This document shows positions 7,395-15,950 of a stretch of DNA of 55,180 nt, one piece after another. A program made the translations under genes and the position numbers. How positions within the stretch are numbered: the stretch's first letter is position 1; every line of letters begins with the position of its first letter. This stretch comes from Betaproteobacteria bacterium HGW-Betaproteobacteria-6. GTDB lineage: Bacteria; Pseudomonadota; Gammaproteobacteria; Burkholderiales; Rhodocyclaceae. Location of the stretch: positions 1 to 55,180 of the forward strand of contig PHCF01000003.1 in assembly GCA_002842145.1 (NCBI GenBank), read 5' to 3'. Under the pieces are notes generated by a model. That model was not told the DNA's origin, made no database searches, and was given only the letters and a program-made list of their open reading frames with translations.

Positions 7395-8111
7395 TTAAGC
7401 CGAACGACGTTTGCCTTGGTATTCCGACCGCTCCTCTGGCGACATTTTCTTAATTCCGACGGGTCCCAGATGCCGCTCGGGTGGAGCCTCAATCCCTCGA
7501 TCCTTGTTGCTTCGGTGATCAACTCTTGCTGCATGACCATTCGCTTCGAGAAACTGATTCTGGAGATTAGCCCAGCTTTCGCGCCTAGAAACGAGTTCAT
7601 TCTTCAGGACACCTGGCTCTCTACCCCCACTGTCTTTTTTGCAACCACCCAGCTCTGGATTCGTCGGGTTGTACCGCTTGAAGTGCTGACTGGGCGTTCG
7701 CTCAATCCCATCGGGTTTGCGATCCGAAAACATGATGTGAGCGTGTGGTTGTTTCACTTCACCCAGCGCAGCGATCGGCTCATGTATGGCCAACTGATAT
7801 GGTTTCCCTGGGAGCTCAGCTTCCACAAACTCTTGCAGTAATGCAATGTGTTGTTCTGGTCTTAGCTCTGCCGGCAATGCAAGTTCCAGCTCTCGATATG
7901 CAGCACCATTTTTTCGTTCGTGCTCATCAGCCATATTCCAGAACAATGCCGGATTTCCATCCGCCCAATCAGGAAGATTTCCGTGCTCGGTAGCAATTAG
8001 ATCCTCTCTCTTTGCAGCACGCCCATGCTTTCCTTCACGGGCAATATAAGCAGCATGCTCAGTGGCCTTGCCTCGCTTGCCGCTTTTGATACTCAGGTGA
8101 TAACTAGCCAT
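7395..8111 (-). CDS. MobA/MobL-family relaxase (MOBQ), relaxase domain only
   Basis: 238 residues. The chosen ATG has AGGAAA upstream and gives the canonical N-terminus ASYHLSIKSGKRGK. Catalytic features of MobA/MobL are visible: the motif I tyrosine in EHAAYIAREGK, and motif III PHAHIMFSDR with the metal-binding histidines. ALPAELRPEQ and QLAIHEPIAA are conserved between them. It would nick oriT and lead the strand into a recipient. RSF1010 MobA is much larger because of a fused primase; this one ends soon after the nicking domain, like relaxases of small mobilizable elements. A matching nic site lies divergently upstream. No MobB/MobC or coupling protein is adjacent. Confidence 0.92.
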   Translation of the reverse strand: MASYHLSIKSGKRGKATEHAAYIAREGKHGRAAKREDLIATEHGNLPDWADGNPALFWNMADEHERKNGAAYRELELALPAELRPEQHIALLQEFVEAELPGKPYQLAIHEPIAALGEVKQPHAHIMFSDRKPDGIERTPSQHFKRYNPTNPELGGCKKDSGGREPGVLKNELVSRRESWANLQNQFLEANGHAARVDHRSNKDRGIEAPPERHLGPVGIKKMSPEERSEYQGKRRSA

Positions 8112-8201
8112 GATATTTCCTCTACATACATGTTTATTGGCAATTGCATTGAACAAATGCAATCATCGGTCGTAGAGAAGAATGACCAGATTTCACTCTA
8201 G

Positions 8202-8257
8202 TAATAAGGGCAGATTCAATCGACATATAAGAAAGGGTAAGTGCGCCTCCCTTATTA
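8202..8257 (+). other. origin of transfer (oriT) with RSF1010/MOBQ-type nic site
   Basis: TAAGTGCGCCTC at 8238-8249, in the context GGGTAAGTGCGCCTCCC, differs by only one or two bases from the MOBQ nic consensus of RSF1010 relatives (TAAGTGCGCCCT). It is enclosed by a perfect inverted repeat, TAATAAGGG (8202-8210) and CCCTTATTA (8249-8257). By analogy the nick should fall in TGCGCC, near 8245/8246. It sits about 130 bp upstream of, and divergent from, the MobA/MobL gene, the usual location. The rest of 8112-8610 carries two hairpins (8397-8425 and 8529-8556) and no gene. Confidence 0.8.
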
Positions 8258-8396
8258 TCTCTGTCTGCTTAGCTTAGTGAATGCAACTAGCTAATCATCT
8301 CTACATACCATAGGTGTATGTAAGAAAATACTTTATCCAATAAAACAACAATGATGCAATAAACAGCATGTCGTCATTCGTCAATTCAGATACAAC

Positions 8397-8425
8397 ACAG
8401 ATGCTGATCACCAATCAGCATCTGT
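8397..8425. other. perfect 12-bp stem-loop in the oriT-proximal gap
   Basis: ACAGATGCTGAT and ATCAGCATCTGT separated by CACCA. A short T stretch follows on the plus strand (GTTTAAT). It could be a terminator separating the oriT region from what lies beyond, or a protein site. Confidence 0.5.
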
Positions 8426-8528
8426 TTAATTGATCTATCCGCCTATACGAATTTCAACCATCGAAGCCAATAACCATAGACTGGTTCGCTTTACCACATG
8501 AGAATCATGATTAAGGTCAGACGTAAAA

Positions 8529-8556
8529 AATCCGCTTCTGATTAGAAAAGCGGATT
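8529..8556 (-). terminator. rho-independent terminator of the H-NS gene
   Basis: Perfect 9-bp stem AATCCGCTT/AAGCGGATT. On the minus strand the stem is followed by TTTTTTACG. It lies 55 bp downstream of the H-NS stop. T-rich sequence on the other side as well makes it usable in both directions. Confidence 0.75.
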
Positions 8557-8610
8557 GTTCTTTTGGCTTTTTAACTATGTCTTTACGACACTTCGGTTTT
8601 TCTGCTCCGA

Positions 8611-8892
8611 TCAGATTGCAAAGTCGTCTTTATTCTTACCCTCTAGCCACTTCGGACTACGACCACGTCCAGTCCACTCATTTCCGCTAACTGGATCACG
8701 ATACTTTGCTTTAACTGGAGAAATCTTACGGGCATTTTTGGTAACGCCTTGAAGATCATTAATGGTAATTCCATATTGAGCCATCAGCGCTTTGACCTGA
8801 GCAATTGCTGAGGCCAACTCGTCTTTTCTTACCTTTTCAGCCTGAGCCTGCAGCTCTGCAATCTGTGCTTGGATTTCAGCATAAGTTGCCAT
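8611..8892 (-). CDS. H-NS-family nucleoid protein
   Basis: 93 residues, the compact betaproteobacterial type. The N-terminal half (ATYAEIQAQIAELQAQAEKVRKDEL) is a coiled-coil oligomerisation helix. The C-terminal domain carries YRDPVSGNEWTGRGRSPKWL, including the GRGR-P AT-hook-like minor-groove binding loop. GGGAG nine bases upstream fixes the start; the frame is open further upstream but without a ribosome-binding site. Island-encoded H-NS proteins commonly silence AT-rich foreign genes or adjust host silencing. It is divergent from the AT-richer kinase operon, an obvious potential target. Confidence 0.93.
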   Translation of the reverse strand: MATYAEIQAQIAELQAQAEKVRKDELASAIAQVKALMAQYGITINDLQGVTKNARKISPVKAKYRDPVSGNEWTGRGRSPKWLEGKNKDDFAI

Positions 8893-9081
8893 GAAAGTTC
8901 TCCCTCTTGATGGATCGAACTGCCAGTATATCTGTACCGGAGGGATGCTCCTGCTTTCTAGTAACTCTTGCAGTCTAGACATAGCCACCAGAACATGAGA
9001 TTGAGTCAAGACTGTAAGAGCCTCCACCAGAATATGCAAATACAGTAGAATCCATAGCTCGACACACCATCTTGATTGCAT

Positions 9082-10005
9082 ATGTCTGCCACAAACTGGG
9101 CAACTGAACTACTAACCGCTATTTTTCCAGAAATCCGGGTGCTAGATATTGCAAAAGCATCAGGGCAACGTGTCGTGCTTTATTGCGAAATAGGCGATAA
9201 AAAATCTAGGTTGGCAACAAAATATGGCTGCCCTCAACAAATAGTTGCGAAGCTGACCGCAAATGTTAGCCACACCGCAATCGCCTACTATGAACGTGAA
9301 GTAGAGTTTCTATCGACGACGGAGTCACTTTCGTTTCCAAAACTCTACCACTACAGCCTCATTACGGAAGATCCGAGGACAGAGACACCGCTAAACGCCA
9401 AGGTTTTTCTAACAATTGAAGAGTTCTTGGATGGAAAGCCTCTTTCCGCGTGCCCAGAAAAATATAGTGATCCCGAGACTGTAATTGAACTATTGGCGGA
9501 CCTAGTCACCGCTCTAACGCCGCTTTGGGACCACCCGAAGCGTTTCGTTCATAGAGATCTAAAACCTGACAACATAATCATCAAAACCGATGGTTCTCCA
9601 AGCATCATCGATCTTGGAATAGTGCGCGAAGCTGGAGCCACTGGGGTTACAGCAACTGTGTTTCCGCATGGGCCGATGACACCTCGCTACGCAAGCCCAG
9701 AGCAAATTGCAAACCTAAAGCGCGATATCTCGTTCAAGAGTGATTTTTTTGCACTTGGCATCATTGCCTACGAACTGCTTGCAAAGAGGCACCCGCTTGT
9801 CGAGGGAAATGAGCCCTTTGACGAGACTCTTTCCAAGATGGTAAGTGCGCAGGCATCGCCGCTACATAAGGTAACAAGCGCAAGCGAAGAGTTTTCTGCT
9901 GTAATCGGACAAATGATTGAGAAAGCACCCTACAAAAGACAACGAACTATTGAGATGCTGGCCCAGCAAATCGACAATTGCAGAAAGCAGGGAGAACGGA
10001 TATGA
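9082..10005 (+). CDS. serine/threonine protein kinase (Hanks type), cytosolic
   Basis: 307 residues, essentially one kinase domain. Visible are the beta-3 lysine K57 (IVAKL), an alpha-C glutamate in YEREVEFL, the catalytic loop HRDLKPDN (D159, N164), the metal site as DLG (D177) instead of DFG, and YASPEQ (205-210) in place of APE. The glycine-rich loop is degenerate (no GxGxxG). No membrane segment, PASTA or other sensor domain follows. Its stop overlaps the next start by ATGA, so the two are translationally coupled. ATG 9082 is preferred to an in-frame TTG two codons earlier; neither has a good ribosome-binding site. The partner and the divergent H-NS suggest an accessory signalling or defence role, which is inferred. 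Confidence 0.9.
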   Translation: MSATNWATELLTAIFPEIRVLDIAKASGQRVVLYCEIGDKKSRLATKYGCPQQIVAKLTANVSHTAIAYYEREVEFLSTTESLSFPKLYHYSLITEDPRTETPLNAKVFLTIEEFLDGKPLSACPEKYSDPETVIELLADLVTALTPLWDHPKRFVHRDLKPDNIIIKTDGSPSIIDLGIVREAGATGVTATVFPHGPMTPRYASPEQIANLKRDISFKSDFFALGIIAYELLAKRHPLVEGNEPFDETLSKMVSAQASPLHKVTSASEEFSAVIGQMIEKAPYKRQRTIEMLAQQIDNCRKQGERI

Positions 10006-11189
10006 GCTTTTACGTATTTCACCAAGCAGGCCATAACGCCACTTGGAGCGTTGATTCGCTAGAAAGAGACCACACCGCTCAAGGGATAATATTTAGCCCC
10101 GTCCATCAATCAGCCGACTCCGTAAAACGACTCAAAACGAAAATTCGCGAATGCTCGCTATTTGACCCGCAGTTTTATCTTCCAAATTCTCAAAAAAACA
10201 AGTTTAAACAGTACTCGTTTTTTCCAGAGACAGCCACGGATGGTTTTTCAACCATTGACTACTCAGCAGTAGCTGACCACGCCGCGACTGAATGCGTAAA
10301 GTTTCAGATTGAGCAAAATTTCGCTGCAATTGTTATACCAACCCGATATCTTGATCAAATGTACCCAGACTACAGGGAACGACAAGACGCATTCACTGTA
10401 GCGCCATTTGTTAAGGCAATTAATAGCTCAGGCTCAAAAAAGGCGGTCTTCCTCACGTTAGCGATTACTCCGCACATGATCGAAGCTGGTGCCTTTCGAA
10501 CACAACTGCTAAATTGGATAACAAGCTATCCCGAAATAACAGGCGTGTACTTGATCACAACGCTGGATCGGCCAACTAAGCAAATTCAAAGTGATGCTTT
10601 CTTGGTTGAGAAAATGACATTCATTCAAGAACTGCAAAGTTCTGGCATGAACGTAGTGCTTGGATATCTGAATACGGAATCTCTTCTGATGACGGTATTC
10701 AATAACGCAACACTGACAATAGGAACGTTCGATAACACTCGTATATTCTCAATTGACAAGTTTGTTGCAAATGACGAAGACAAGCGTGGGCCGCGTCCCC
10801 GAATTTATCTCAATGGTTTGATGAACTGGGTGCGCTTCGATCAGGCAAAAGCAATTCGCGATGCTCTACCAAAAGTTTGGGCTGAGATATACGAAGAGAC
10901 TGACTATGGCAACGCCGCATTAACGGCGCCTACAGATCCTCATTTCTCTCAGCCAACTCTTTACAAACATCACCATGTCGCCATCTCTCGACAATTTGAC
11001 GCGCTAAAGGGAGTTACAGCCTCGGACCGTGTCGAATTGCTAAATGAATGGCTGGATAGCGCTTCTGCCGCCTATCGATCCATCTCAAAGGCAGGTATCG
11101 AACTTGACCTACACGGTGCCGGAACACACATCACCCCCTGGAGTAAAGCGCTCAACAGGTTTGCGAAATTAGGCGGCCTCATTTCTTAG
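10002..11189 (+). CDS. uncharacterised partner protein of the kinase
   Basis: 395 residues, no family recognised. AGGGAG lies nine bases before an ATG that overlaps the kinase stop (ATGA), so the start is firm. Short hydrophobic strands recur at intervals (GIIFSP, AAIVIPT, KAVFLTLAI, GVYLITTL, MNVVLGYL, ATLTIGTF, PRIYLNGL), a rhythm compatible with an alpha/beta barrel of TIM type; that is a weak structural guess. Conserved-looking polar patches include LFDPQFYLP, TRYLDQMYPDY and YKHHHVAISRQFD. No signal peptide or membrane helix. It is probably the substrate or effector controlled by the kinase. The 3' end overlaps the convergent nuclease-like gene by 21 bp. Confidence 0.75.
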   Translation: MSFYVFHQAGHNATWSVDSLERDHTAQGIIFSPVHQSADSVKRLKTKIRECSLFDPQFYLPNSQKNKFKQYSFFPETATDGFSTIDYSAVADHAATECVKFQIEQNFAAIVIPTRYLDQMYPDYRERQDAFTVAPFVKAINSSGSKKAVFLTLAITPHMIEAGAFRTQLLNWITSYPEITGVYLITTLDRPTKQIQSDAFLVEKMTFIQELQSSGMNVVLGYLNTESLLMTVFNNATLTIGTFDNTRIFSIDKFVANDEDKRGPRPRIYLNGLMNWVRFDQAKAIRDALPKVWAEIYEETDYGNAALTAPTDPHFSQPTLYKHHHVAISRQFDALKGVTASDRVELLNEWLDSASAAYRSISKAGIELDLHGAGTHITPWSKALNRFAKLGGLIS

Positions 11190-11837
11190 TAGGCGCTGCG
11201 CAACTAGTGTATTTGCATACCAAAAGCGGAGCTCTGAGCGAGGGCTCCTTAACGTTGGCTTTGCATGAATTTTTGCGTCTCCGACGGTAGCTATCGATGC
11301 TAACCCTATATTCAATCTGGAAAATTCTGCCAAATTTCGAAGGGCTGGGGAGACATCTCGATCATCCATAACCACCCATGCTTGGTGCGCAAAATCCCTA
11401 TACCGAGACGCTTGATAAAGTGCTCGGCGCCAGTTTGTAAGCTTCGTTTCTATAGCGCAAAATTCAGCAACCAAAGCCTTAGGGCTTTCAAGCTTTTTCC
11501 AGTGCTTTCTTTCAGTATCAAAGTTACAAAACCCTGCTTCCTCATATGACTTTAGAACTCGCTTTGCTGTTGCCTTTGTGACGCCGACAAACGAAGCAAA
11601 ATCTTCTGTTGAGCAACCTTCGTCACGGAGCTGCAATAACGCATATGCCCAAGCAGGCTTAATCTCCCCAAGTCTCAGTCTATCTGCCCAATCATCCGTA
11701 AGGGTTGCTAATACAACGTCTGCAATCCCATTTGGGGACTCAAATTCTATTTGGCAAAATTTCCCCCCGCTGTCGATGCGAGGTGCCAGAATGTCTAGCA
11801 ACCGCTTACGGAGTTCTTCTTCGGATTCGAATCGCAC
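11169..11837 (-). CDS. putative PD-(D/E)XK-like nuclease with internal helix-turn-helix
   Basis: 222 residues, GTG start with AAGG eight bases upstream. An N-terminal strand pair QIEFESPNGIADVVLATL gives a candidate acidic site (E31/E33, D40). Residues 70-105 (EGCSTEDFASFVGVTKATAKRVLKSYEE split across two helices) look like a helix-turn-helix. After it, IETKLTNW and ALYQASRY supply E130, K132, W136 and Q142, the ExK...Q spacing of PD-(D/E)XK enzymes. If the reading is right, the DNA-reading helices are inserted between the two halves of the catalytic site. The alternative is a plain transcription regulator. It faces the kinase pair tail to tail. Confidence 0.6.
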   Translation of the reverse strand: MRFESEEELRKRLLDILAPRIDSGGKFCQIEFESPNGIADVVLATLTDDWADRLRLGEIKPAWAYALLQLRDEGCSTEDFASFVGVTKATAKRVLKSYEEAGFCNFDTERKHWKKLESPKALVAEFCAIETKLTNWRRALYQASRYRDFAHQAWVVMDDRDVSPALRNLAEFSRLNIGLASIATVGDAKIHAKPTLRSPRSELRFWYANTLVAQRLLRNEAA

Positions 11838-11969
11838 AACTAACCTTGTTTCATTTGAGCGGCGAGTTTAGCTAGATCGGACTTTGAAAACTACTGTTTC
11901 AGCTATTGGGTTGCTTACCCAAGACATCCAATCATGGCCTTGTCGTGAAATGCCAGCGATCTTGAGTCG

Positions 11970-12560
11970 CTAAGGGAAATTCACAAAGGACTGTTTCAAC
12001 GCAGCACGCATTTGGGTTTCGAACTCGCGAGCGAAGAGCTCCGCACTATTTGCGAAATGCGCTGAGCCGACAAGCGTGGAAAGGATGCCCAACGGCATGT
12101 CATTTCGAGACTCAGCGTGTCGGCCGGCGCTCTCCGAATCCTGCTCCAACACCTCCATCTGCCTACGCAATACCGACAGACGATCGAATGCTTCATGAGT
12201 CCCCCAAAGCTCAGCTAGTGCCCCTGGAGAGTAGGATGAGGCGAGATTTCCAAGCGAAGCCAGCCAGACACTTTTCCCAATTGGTGGAAACGGAAATTTA
12301 ATCACTGCACGCGCCAGTTTAATGTAGCTCACCGCGCCGTCCGCCTCACGCCACGAGTCGCATGAGGCGATGACCTTGTGCCAATAATCGGACAGCATCG
12401 TTCGATTTTGCGCTATCTCAAGCTCAACAATTGCACGTGTTGCAGCAGAGGCTTTCCGGCTCGTTCGCCTTGTTCGAAACAATTCGGCAACTTGCCCCAG
12501 TACGAAGCCGAGTATCACGGCACTTAATGTGGTCACTGTGCGGAGTAGTTCAGCATCCAT
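11970..12560 (-). CDS. hypothetical membrane-anchored protein
   Basis: 196 residues. One N-terminal transmembrane helix (about 9-28, [19 protein letters not shown]) is followed by basic residues (FRTRRTSRK), placing the remaining largely helical domain in the cytoplasm. No known family is recognised. The ATG overlaps the stop of the IHF-like gene by 11 bases, so the two are probably co-transcribed and coupled. A role cannot be assigned; single-helix proteins of this kind are common in accessory and phage-resistance regions. Confidence 0.65.
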   Translation of the reverse strand: MDAELLRTVTTLSAVILGFVLGQVAELFRTRRTSRKASAATRAIVELEIAQNRTMLSDYWHKVIASCDSWREADGAVSYIKLARAVIKFPFPPIGKSVWLASLGNLASSYSPGALAELWGTHEAFDRLSVLRRQMEVLEQDSESAGRHAESRNDMPLGILSTLVGSAHFANSAELFAREFETQMRAALKQSFVNFP

Positions 12561-12831
12561 TTACTGATTCGCGCAGTTCCTTGCCAGCTTTGAAATGTGG
12601 CACGCACTTTCCGGGCACGCTGACTTTTTCACCCGTTTTTGGATTGCGAGCATTGCGGGGCGATCGATAGTTCAGGTCGAATGCACCAAAACCTCGAATT
12701 TCCACTCGATGCCCGCGATGTAACGTGCCAGCAAGCGCACGAAGAATCTCCGTGACTGCCATTTCCGTATCAACTCTCAGAAGTTGTGGAAAGCGCTGGG
12801 CCAACACGGTGATGAGTTCAGATCGAGTCAT
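12550..12831 (-). CDS. integration host factor beta-like DNA-bending protein (HU/IHF family)
   Basis: 93 residues from [18 protein letters not shown], the characteristic IHF-beta N-terminus. The arm that inserts into the minor groove is intact ([21 protein letters not shown] split by the Pro turn), and [12 protein letters not shown] is the conserved sheet. A longer upstream frame exists but its codons look non-coding; no strong ribosome-binding site marks the ATG. Chromosomal ihfB normally follows rpsA, which is absent, so this is probably an island-borne paralogue. It may assist integrase, oriT relaxosome or sigma-54 promoters. It overlaps the downstream membrane-protein gene. Confidence 0.88.
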   Translation of the reverse strand: MTRSELITVLAQRFPQLLRVDTEMAVTEILRALAGTLHRGHRVEIRGFGAFDLNYRSPRNARNPKTGEKVSVPGKCVPHFKAGKELRESVNGC

Positions 12832-13026
12832 TTCGATTATTTTAACCAAAGATGACGAAGGAGTAGCACAAGCCTTGTGCGGTGGAAACGCACTGGCATC
12901 GTCGCCTGATAACGGTCCAGAGTGAAAATATCTCTGTCCGCAGAGGTGGGCATCCATCTGGTTATTTTTTATAGCCAGGCCAGATGCTTTGAAGCACACA
13001 CCACCTTTCACTGCTGGAGACTGAAC

Positions 13027-13602
13027 ATGAATACACCATTTTCCCCTGTAGCCAATCGCCACAACCCGAAGGCGGCTTACACCAAGATCTACAAATGGGT
13101 GCTGCGCTTTGGCTCACCCACATTACTGTCATCGAGTTGCGAAAACCCAATCCTGTTGAACTATCAGAGCTTGGCGCAGAGCAATTGCTGGGTAACGATT
13201 AGCTACAACAGATCATTTGACTCGTTCTTCCTGAGCGCATCGAATGGGGTTGCGACTCCAGCCGCCAAACTGTCGGAGATCAAGCAATTCTTGGATGCTG
13301 CAATGGTTCGCTGCCTGCCGCAACTGGAGTTGGATCCTTCTGACAACGCAGTTTGGACGATGTTACAAATCGAGCTGACAGATACTGAATTGCAGGAATC
13401 AGAGATCGAGACAACGTTCAATCGTATTTGCAAGGCAATTGACGATAGCGCAGTGCCGATTCTCTCGATGATTTATGGAGGGCTTTCGGTAGAAGATGCA
13501 ATCGCTGCTTACGAGAAGGCGCAGGCTGTTTCGCTGGCAAATTGGCGTGCAGCGATTGCGCCATGGACAAGTCGGAGCATAGAACAGGTGATTTACCGCT
13601 AA
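13027..13602 (+). CDS. hypothetical protein
   Basis: 191 residues, no family recognised. The ATG has GGAGACTG upstream; an open frame extends 105 bases further but lacks a ribosome-binding site. The protein is mostly helical by appearance, acidic in the middle ([15 protein letters not shown]) and has no signal peptide or membrane helix. It is divergent from the IHF-like gene across 195 bp and is followed by 195 bp without a gene before the convergent FlgB-like gene. Confidence 0.6.
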   Translation: MNTPFSPVANRHNPKAAYTKIYKWVLRFGSPTLLSSSCENPILLNYQSLAQSNCWVTISYNRSFDSFFLSASNGVATPAAKLSEIKQFLDAAMVRCLPQLELDPSDNAVWTMLQIELTDTELQESEIETTFNRICKAIDDSAVPILSMIYGGLSVEDAIAAYEKAQAVSLANWRAAIAPWTSRSIEQVIYR

Positions 13603-13797
13603 TGCTGAGGGGTAAGACAGGGGACAGTAAGCGCCGGAGCGGAACAACCATGTAAGGATGGTACGAAATGGAAGATTTTCTTCCTGACAATTTCTGCCCA
13701 AAGGCTTTCAAAAACGTGACTCAGGGGTTCGTCGTTCCGTTAGGTAATGCCCCGGGGTTGAAAAATGAAACGAGACCGACACACAAAAGCCCCCCTG

Positions 13798-14427
13798 TTA
13801 TTTCAGTGATTGAAATAGCTCTTTCATGTGCTTGAACTCACCACCAACCCGGTCAAGGGAGAATTGATACATCAATGAGTTCTCTGCGAATTTCTGGCGC
13901 TCAACATCCATTTCAACGGTATTTCCGTCAGCCGCAGCCTGAGAAGGAACGTGATATTTCAGGCTTACGGGTGGCGACTGCCAAGAAGAATTGCCCTTCG
14001 AATGTCCCGGCGAGGAGGCGTTCAATTGAAGAGGAGGAGATTGCTCGCCACCAGCGGCCTCAGCAATATCAATATCCATCGCTTTGTAGCCAGGGGTGTC
14101 AGCGTTGGCGATATTAGACGCAAGAATTTGCTGCCTATAGGCCCTTATTCCGAGCATTTTTTGTTGGAAATCCTCGTTTTTCTTGCCTAAGCCGTTCTCG
14201 TTCGCTGGTAAGTGAGATGAATGGGTTGTGCCAAGAGTCAATTTCCCGGCGGGGTCGAGATTGTCGCTTAAGGCAACATTGGCAGCCGCCGAACGTGCGA
14301 CGGCGTTTTCAAGGATGCTTGAAAATGTTGCCGAGCTTTGAGTTTCACCTGCGTCGGAGATGCGAGGCGCTGCATTTCCAATAAATCCCCCCGGCCTTAC
14401 CGGGAACAAAGCTGAAATCTCAGACAT
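13798..14427 (-). CDS. FlgB-like flagellar proximal-rod protein, atypical, island-borne
   Basis: 209 residues. From about residue 90 the sequence follows flagellar rod proteins: RAYRQQILASNIANADTPGYKAMD is the rod/hook family N-terminal signature, and GNTVEMDVERQKFAENSLMYQFSL matches the FlgB C-terminal helix. In ordinary FlgB (about 135 residues) the signature starts near residue 20. Here some 90 residues of Ser/Ala/Asn-rich sequence are added in front, and the middle is Pro/Ser-rich. It is isolated from flgC and other rod genes. It may be a diverged duplicate or a domesticated export-signal protein. No good ribosome-binding site precedes the ATG. Confidence 0.75.
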   Translation of the reverse strand: MSEISALFPVRPGGFIGNAAPRISDAGETQSSATFSSILENAVARSAAANVALSDNLDPAGKLTLGTTHSSHLPANENGLGKKNEDFQQKMLGIRAYRQQILASNIANADTPGYKAMDIDIAEAAGGEQSPPLQLNASSPGHSKGNSSWQSPPVSLKYHVPSQAAADGNTVEMDVERQKFAENSLMYQFSLDRVGGEFKHMKELFQSLK

Positions 14428-14563
14428 AGAAACTCGTTGGATGAAATGCGGCCGTGGGAGCTATTGGCTGTGTCCGATTTCCTAAGGGGTACCGCCCACG
14501 CATTGCGCTGCCCCTTTGCCTGGGCTGTCAGTGAACAAATGGACGGTAAGGTGAGCATCTCGC

Positions 14564-14977
14564 CTAATTCAAGACGAAACGTACACTCTGGCCAGGCTTG
14601 TCGCCGAGTTTGACTATGGCGACAGCCTTTGTGCCGGCTTGGATCTTGAAGGCTCCTTGGGCACGCAACTGGTTACTTCCTGCTGGCAGCAATTTGGCTT
14701 CGGTCTTGTCTGATGCAGACAGCAGCGTTATGGTAGCTGACGCATTCCGGGTATCGACAGGCTGGTCGTGATCGGTCACGTAGAGCGTGAGGGAGTCAGC
14801 CTTCGCCACCAACTCGTAGCTGATGTCCTTGATGACCGATACGACGCCACCATGCTGTGGCTTTGCGTCATGGGCGTGGGACTGGCCCGGTTTCTCGGTA
14901 TGGGCATGGCCCTTATGGTCGTCCGCAGCGGATGCCAGATTGACGAAGCAAGCAAAGAGTACCGTGGAAGGTTTCAT
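14564..14977 (-). CDS. His-rich periplasmic metal-binding protein of the czc cluster
   Basis: 137 residues. A short N-terminal signal-like segment (STVLFACFVNLASAA) is followed by a His-rich stretch (DDHKGHAHTEKPGQSHAHD) suited to binding Zn/Co/Cd, then a beta-rich domain. GGAG lies five bases before the ATG. It is the last gene of the leftward run from czcI and starts 28 bp after the czcD stop. A periplasmic metal buffer or chaperone for the CzcCBA pump is plausible; the family has no established mechanism that I recognise. Confidence 0.78.
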   Translation of the reverse strand: MKPSTVLFACFVNLASAADDHKGHAHTEKPGQSHAHDAKPQHGGVVSVIKDISYELVAKADSLTLYVTDHDQPVDTRNASATITLLSASDKTEAKLLPAGSNQLRAQGAFKIQAGTKAVAIVKLGDKPGQSVRFVLN

Positions 14978-15005
14978 GGGAGCTCCATGTCAGTTGATAA
15001 ATCGG

Positions 15006-15950
15006 TTAATGAAAATTTGGGTTATCGTCGTGCTCGGATGTGCTGCCGACGTAGGTGCAACCTTCCGGTTGGTGCGCACAGGGTTTTGTTTCGCACTGCA
15101 GCGTCGTGTGGACCACCTTGAAGCGGTTAGCTAACACCGTCTGCAAGGCGGGCATCAAAGTTTTCTCGGGGGAGTAGGTCTGGTCGTAAACCACATGCGC
15201 GGTCAGGCTGGTCTTGCCGGTCGTCAGCGCCCAGAGATGCAGGTCATGGATGCCGAGTACGCCTGGCACAGCCAGCATGGCCTGCTCCACCTCTCCTAAA
15301 TCGATGCCCTCGGGCACACCTTCGAGCAGGATGTTCAGACTGTCCTTCAGTAGGATCCAGGTGCGTGGCAAAACCCAGAGGCCAATGGCTACAGCCACAA
15401 GTGGATCTACCCAGGACCAGCCGGTTAGCTGAATCACCACCGCGCCCACGATCACGCCGACCGACCCCAGAAGGTCACTCCACACTTCGAGATAGGCTCC
15501 CTTTACGTTGAGGCTATTTGACTGTCCCCCGCTCAGCAGGCGGATGCTGATCAGATTGACGATGAGGCCAATACTGGCGACGACGAGCATCCCAACCGAA
15601 TGGATTTCGGGCGGAGAGGTGAATCGCCGGTATGCCTCAACCAGGATGTAGAGCGCCACGGCAAACAGCAGCATGGCATTGAAGGCTGCCGCCAGAATCT
15701 CAAAGCGGTGATAGCCATAGGTTCGGCGACGATCGGCCGGGCGACGGGCAACACGAATGGCCGCCAATGCGATAGCGAGCGCGGCAGTATCGGTCAGCAT
15801 GTGAGCGGCATCCGAGATGAGGGCCAAACTGCCAGTCAATACGCCGCCAATAACTTCGGCAATTAGAAAACAGCCGGTCAGCGCCAGGGCAAAGCGCAGG
15901 GCGCGCTCATTCTCAGTGCTCGGGATGCCGTGTGTGTGGCTTGTACTCAT
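15006..15950 (-). CDS. czcD: CzcD, cation diffusion facilitator (Zn/Co/Cd efflux)
   Basis: 314 residues with six membrane helices. Helix II carries SDAAHMLTDTAAL and helix V has EVWSDLLGSVGVI, giving the HxxxD and DxxxD-type transport sites of the CDF family. The C-terminal cytoplasmic ferredoxin-like domain has GIHDLHLWALTTGK. It exchanges cytosolic Zn, Co or Cd for protons across the inner membrane, feeding periplasmic metal to CzcCBA. The ATG overlaps the stop of the upstream 72-residue gene (ATGA type). Confidence 0.95.
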   Translation of the reverse strand: MSTSHTHGIPSTENERALRFALALTGCFLIAEVIGGVLTGSLALISDAAHMLTDTAALAIALAAIRVARRPADRRRTYGYHRFEILAAAFNAMLLFAVALYILVEAYRRFTSPPEIHSVGMLVVASIGLIVNLISIRLLSGGQSNSLNVKGAYLEVWSDLLGSVGVIVGAVVIQLTGWSWVDPLVAVAIGLWVLPRTWILLKDSLNILLEGVPEGIDLGEVEQAMLAVPGVLGIHDLHLWALTTGKTSLTAHVVYDQTYSPEKTLMPALQTVLANRFKVVHTTLQCETKPCAHQPEGCTYVGSTSEHDDNPNFH

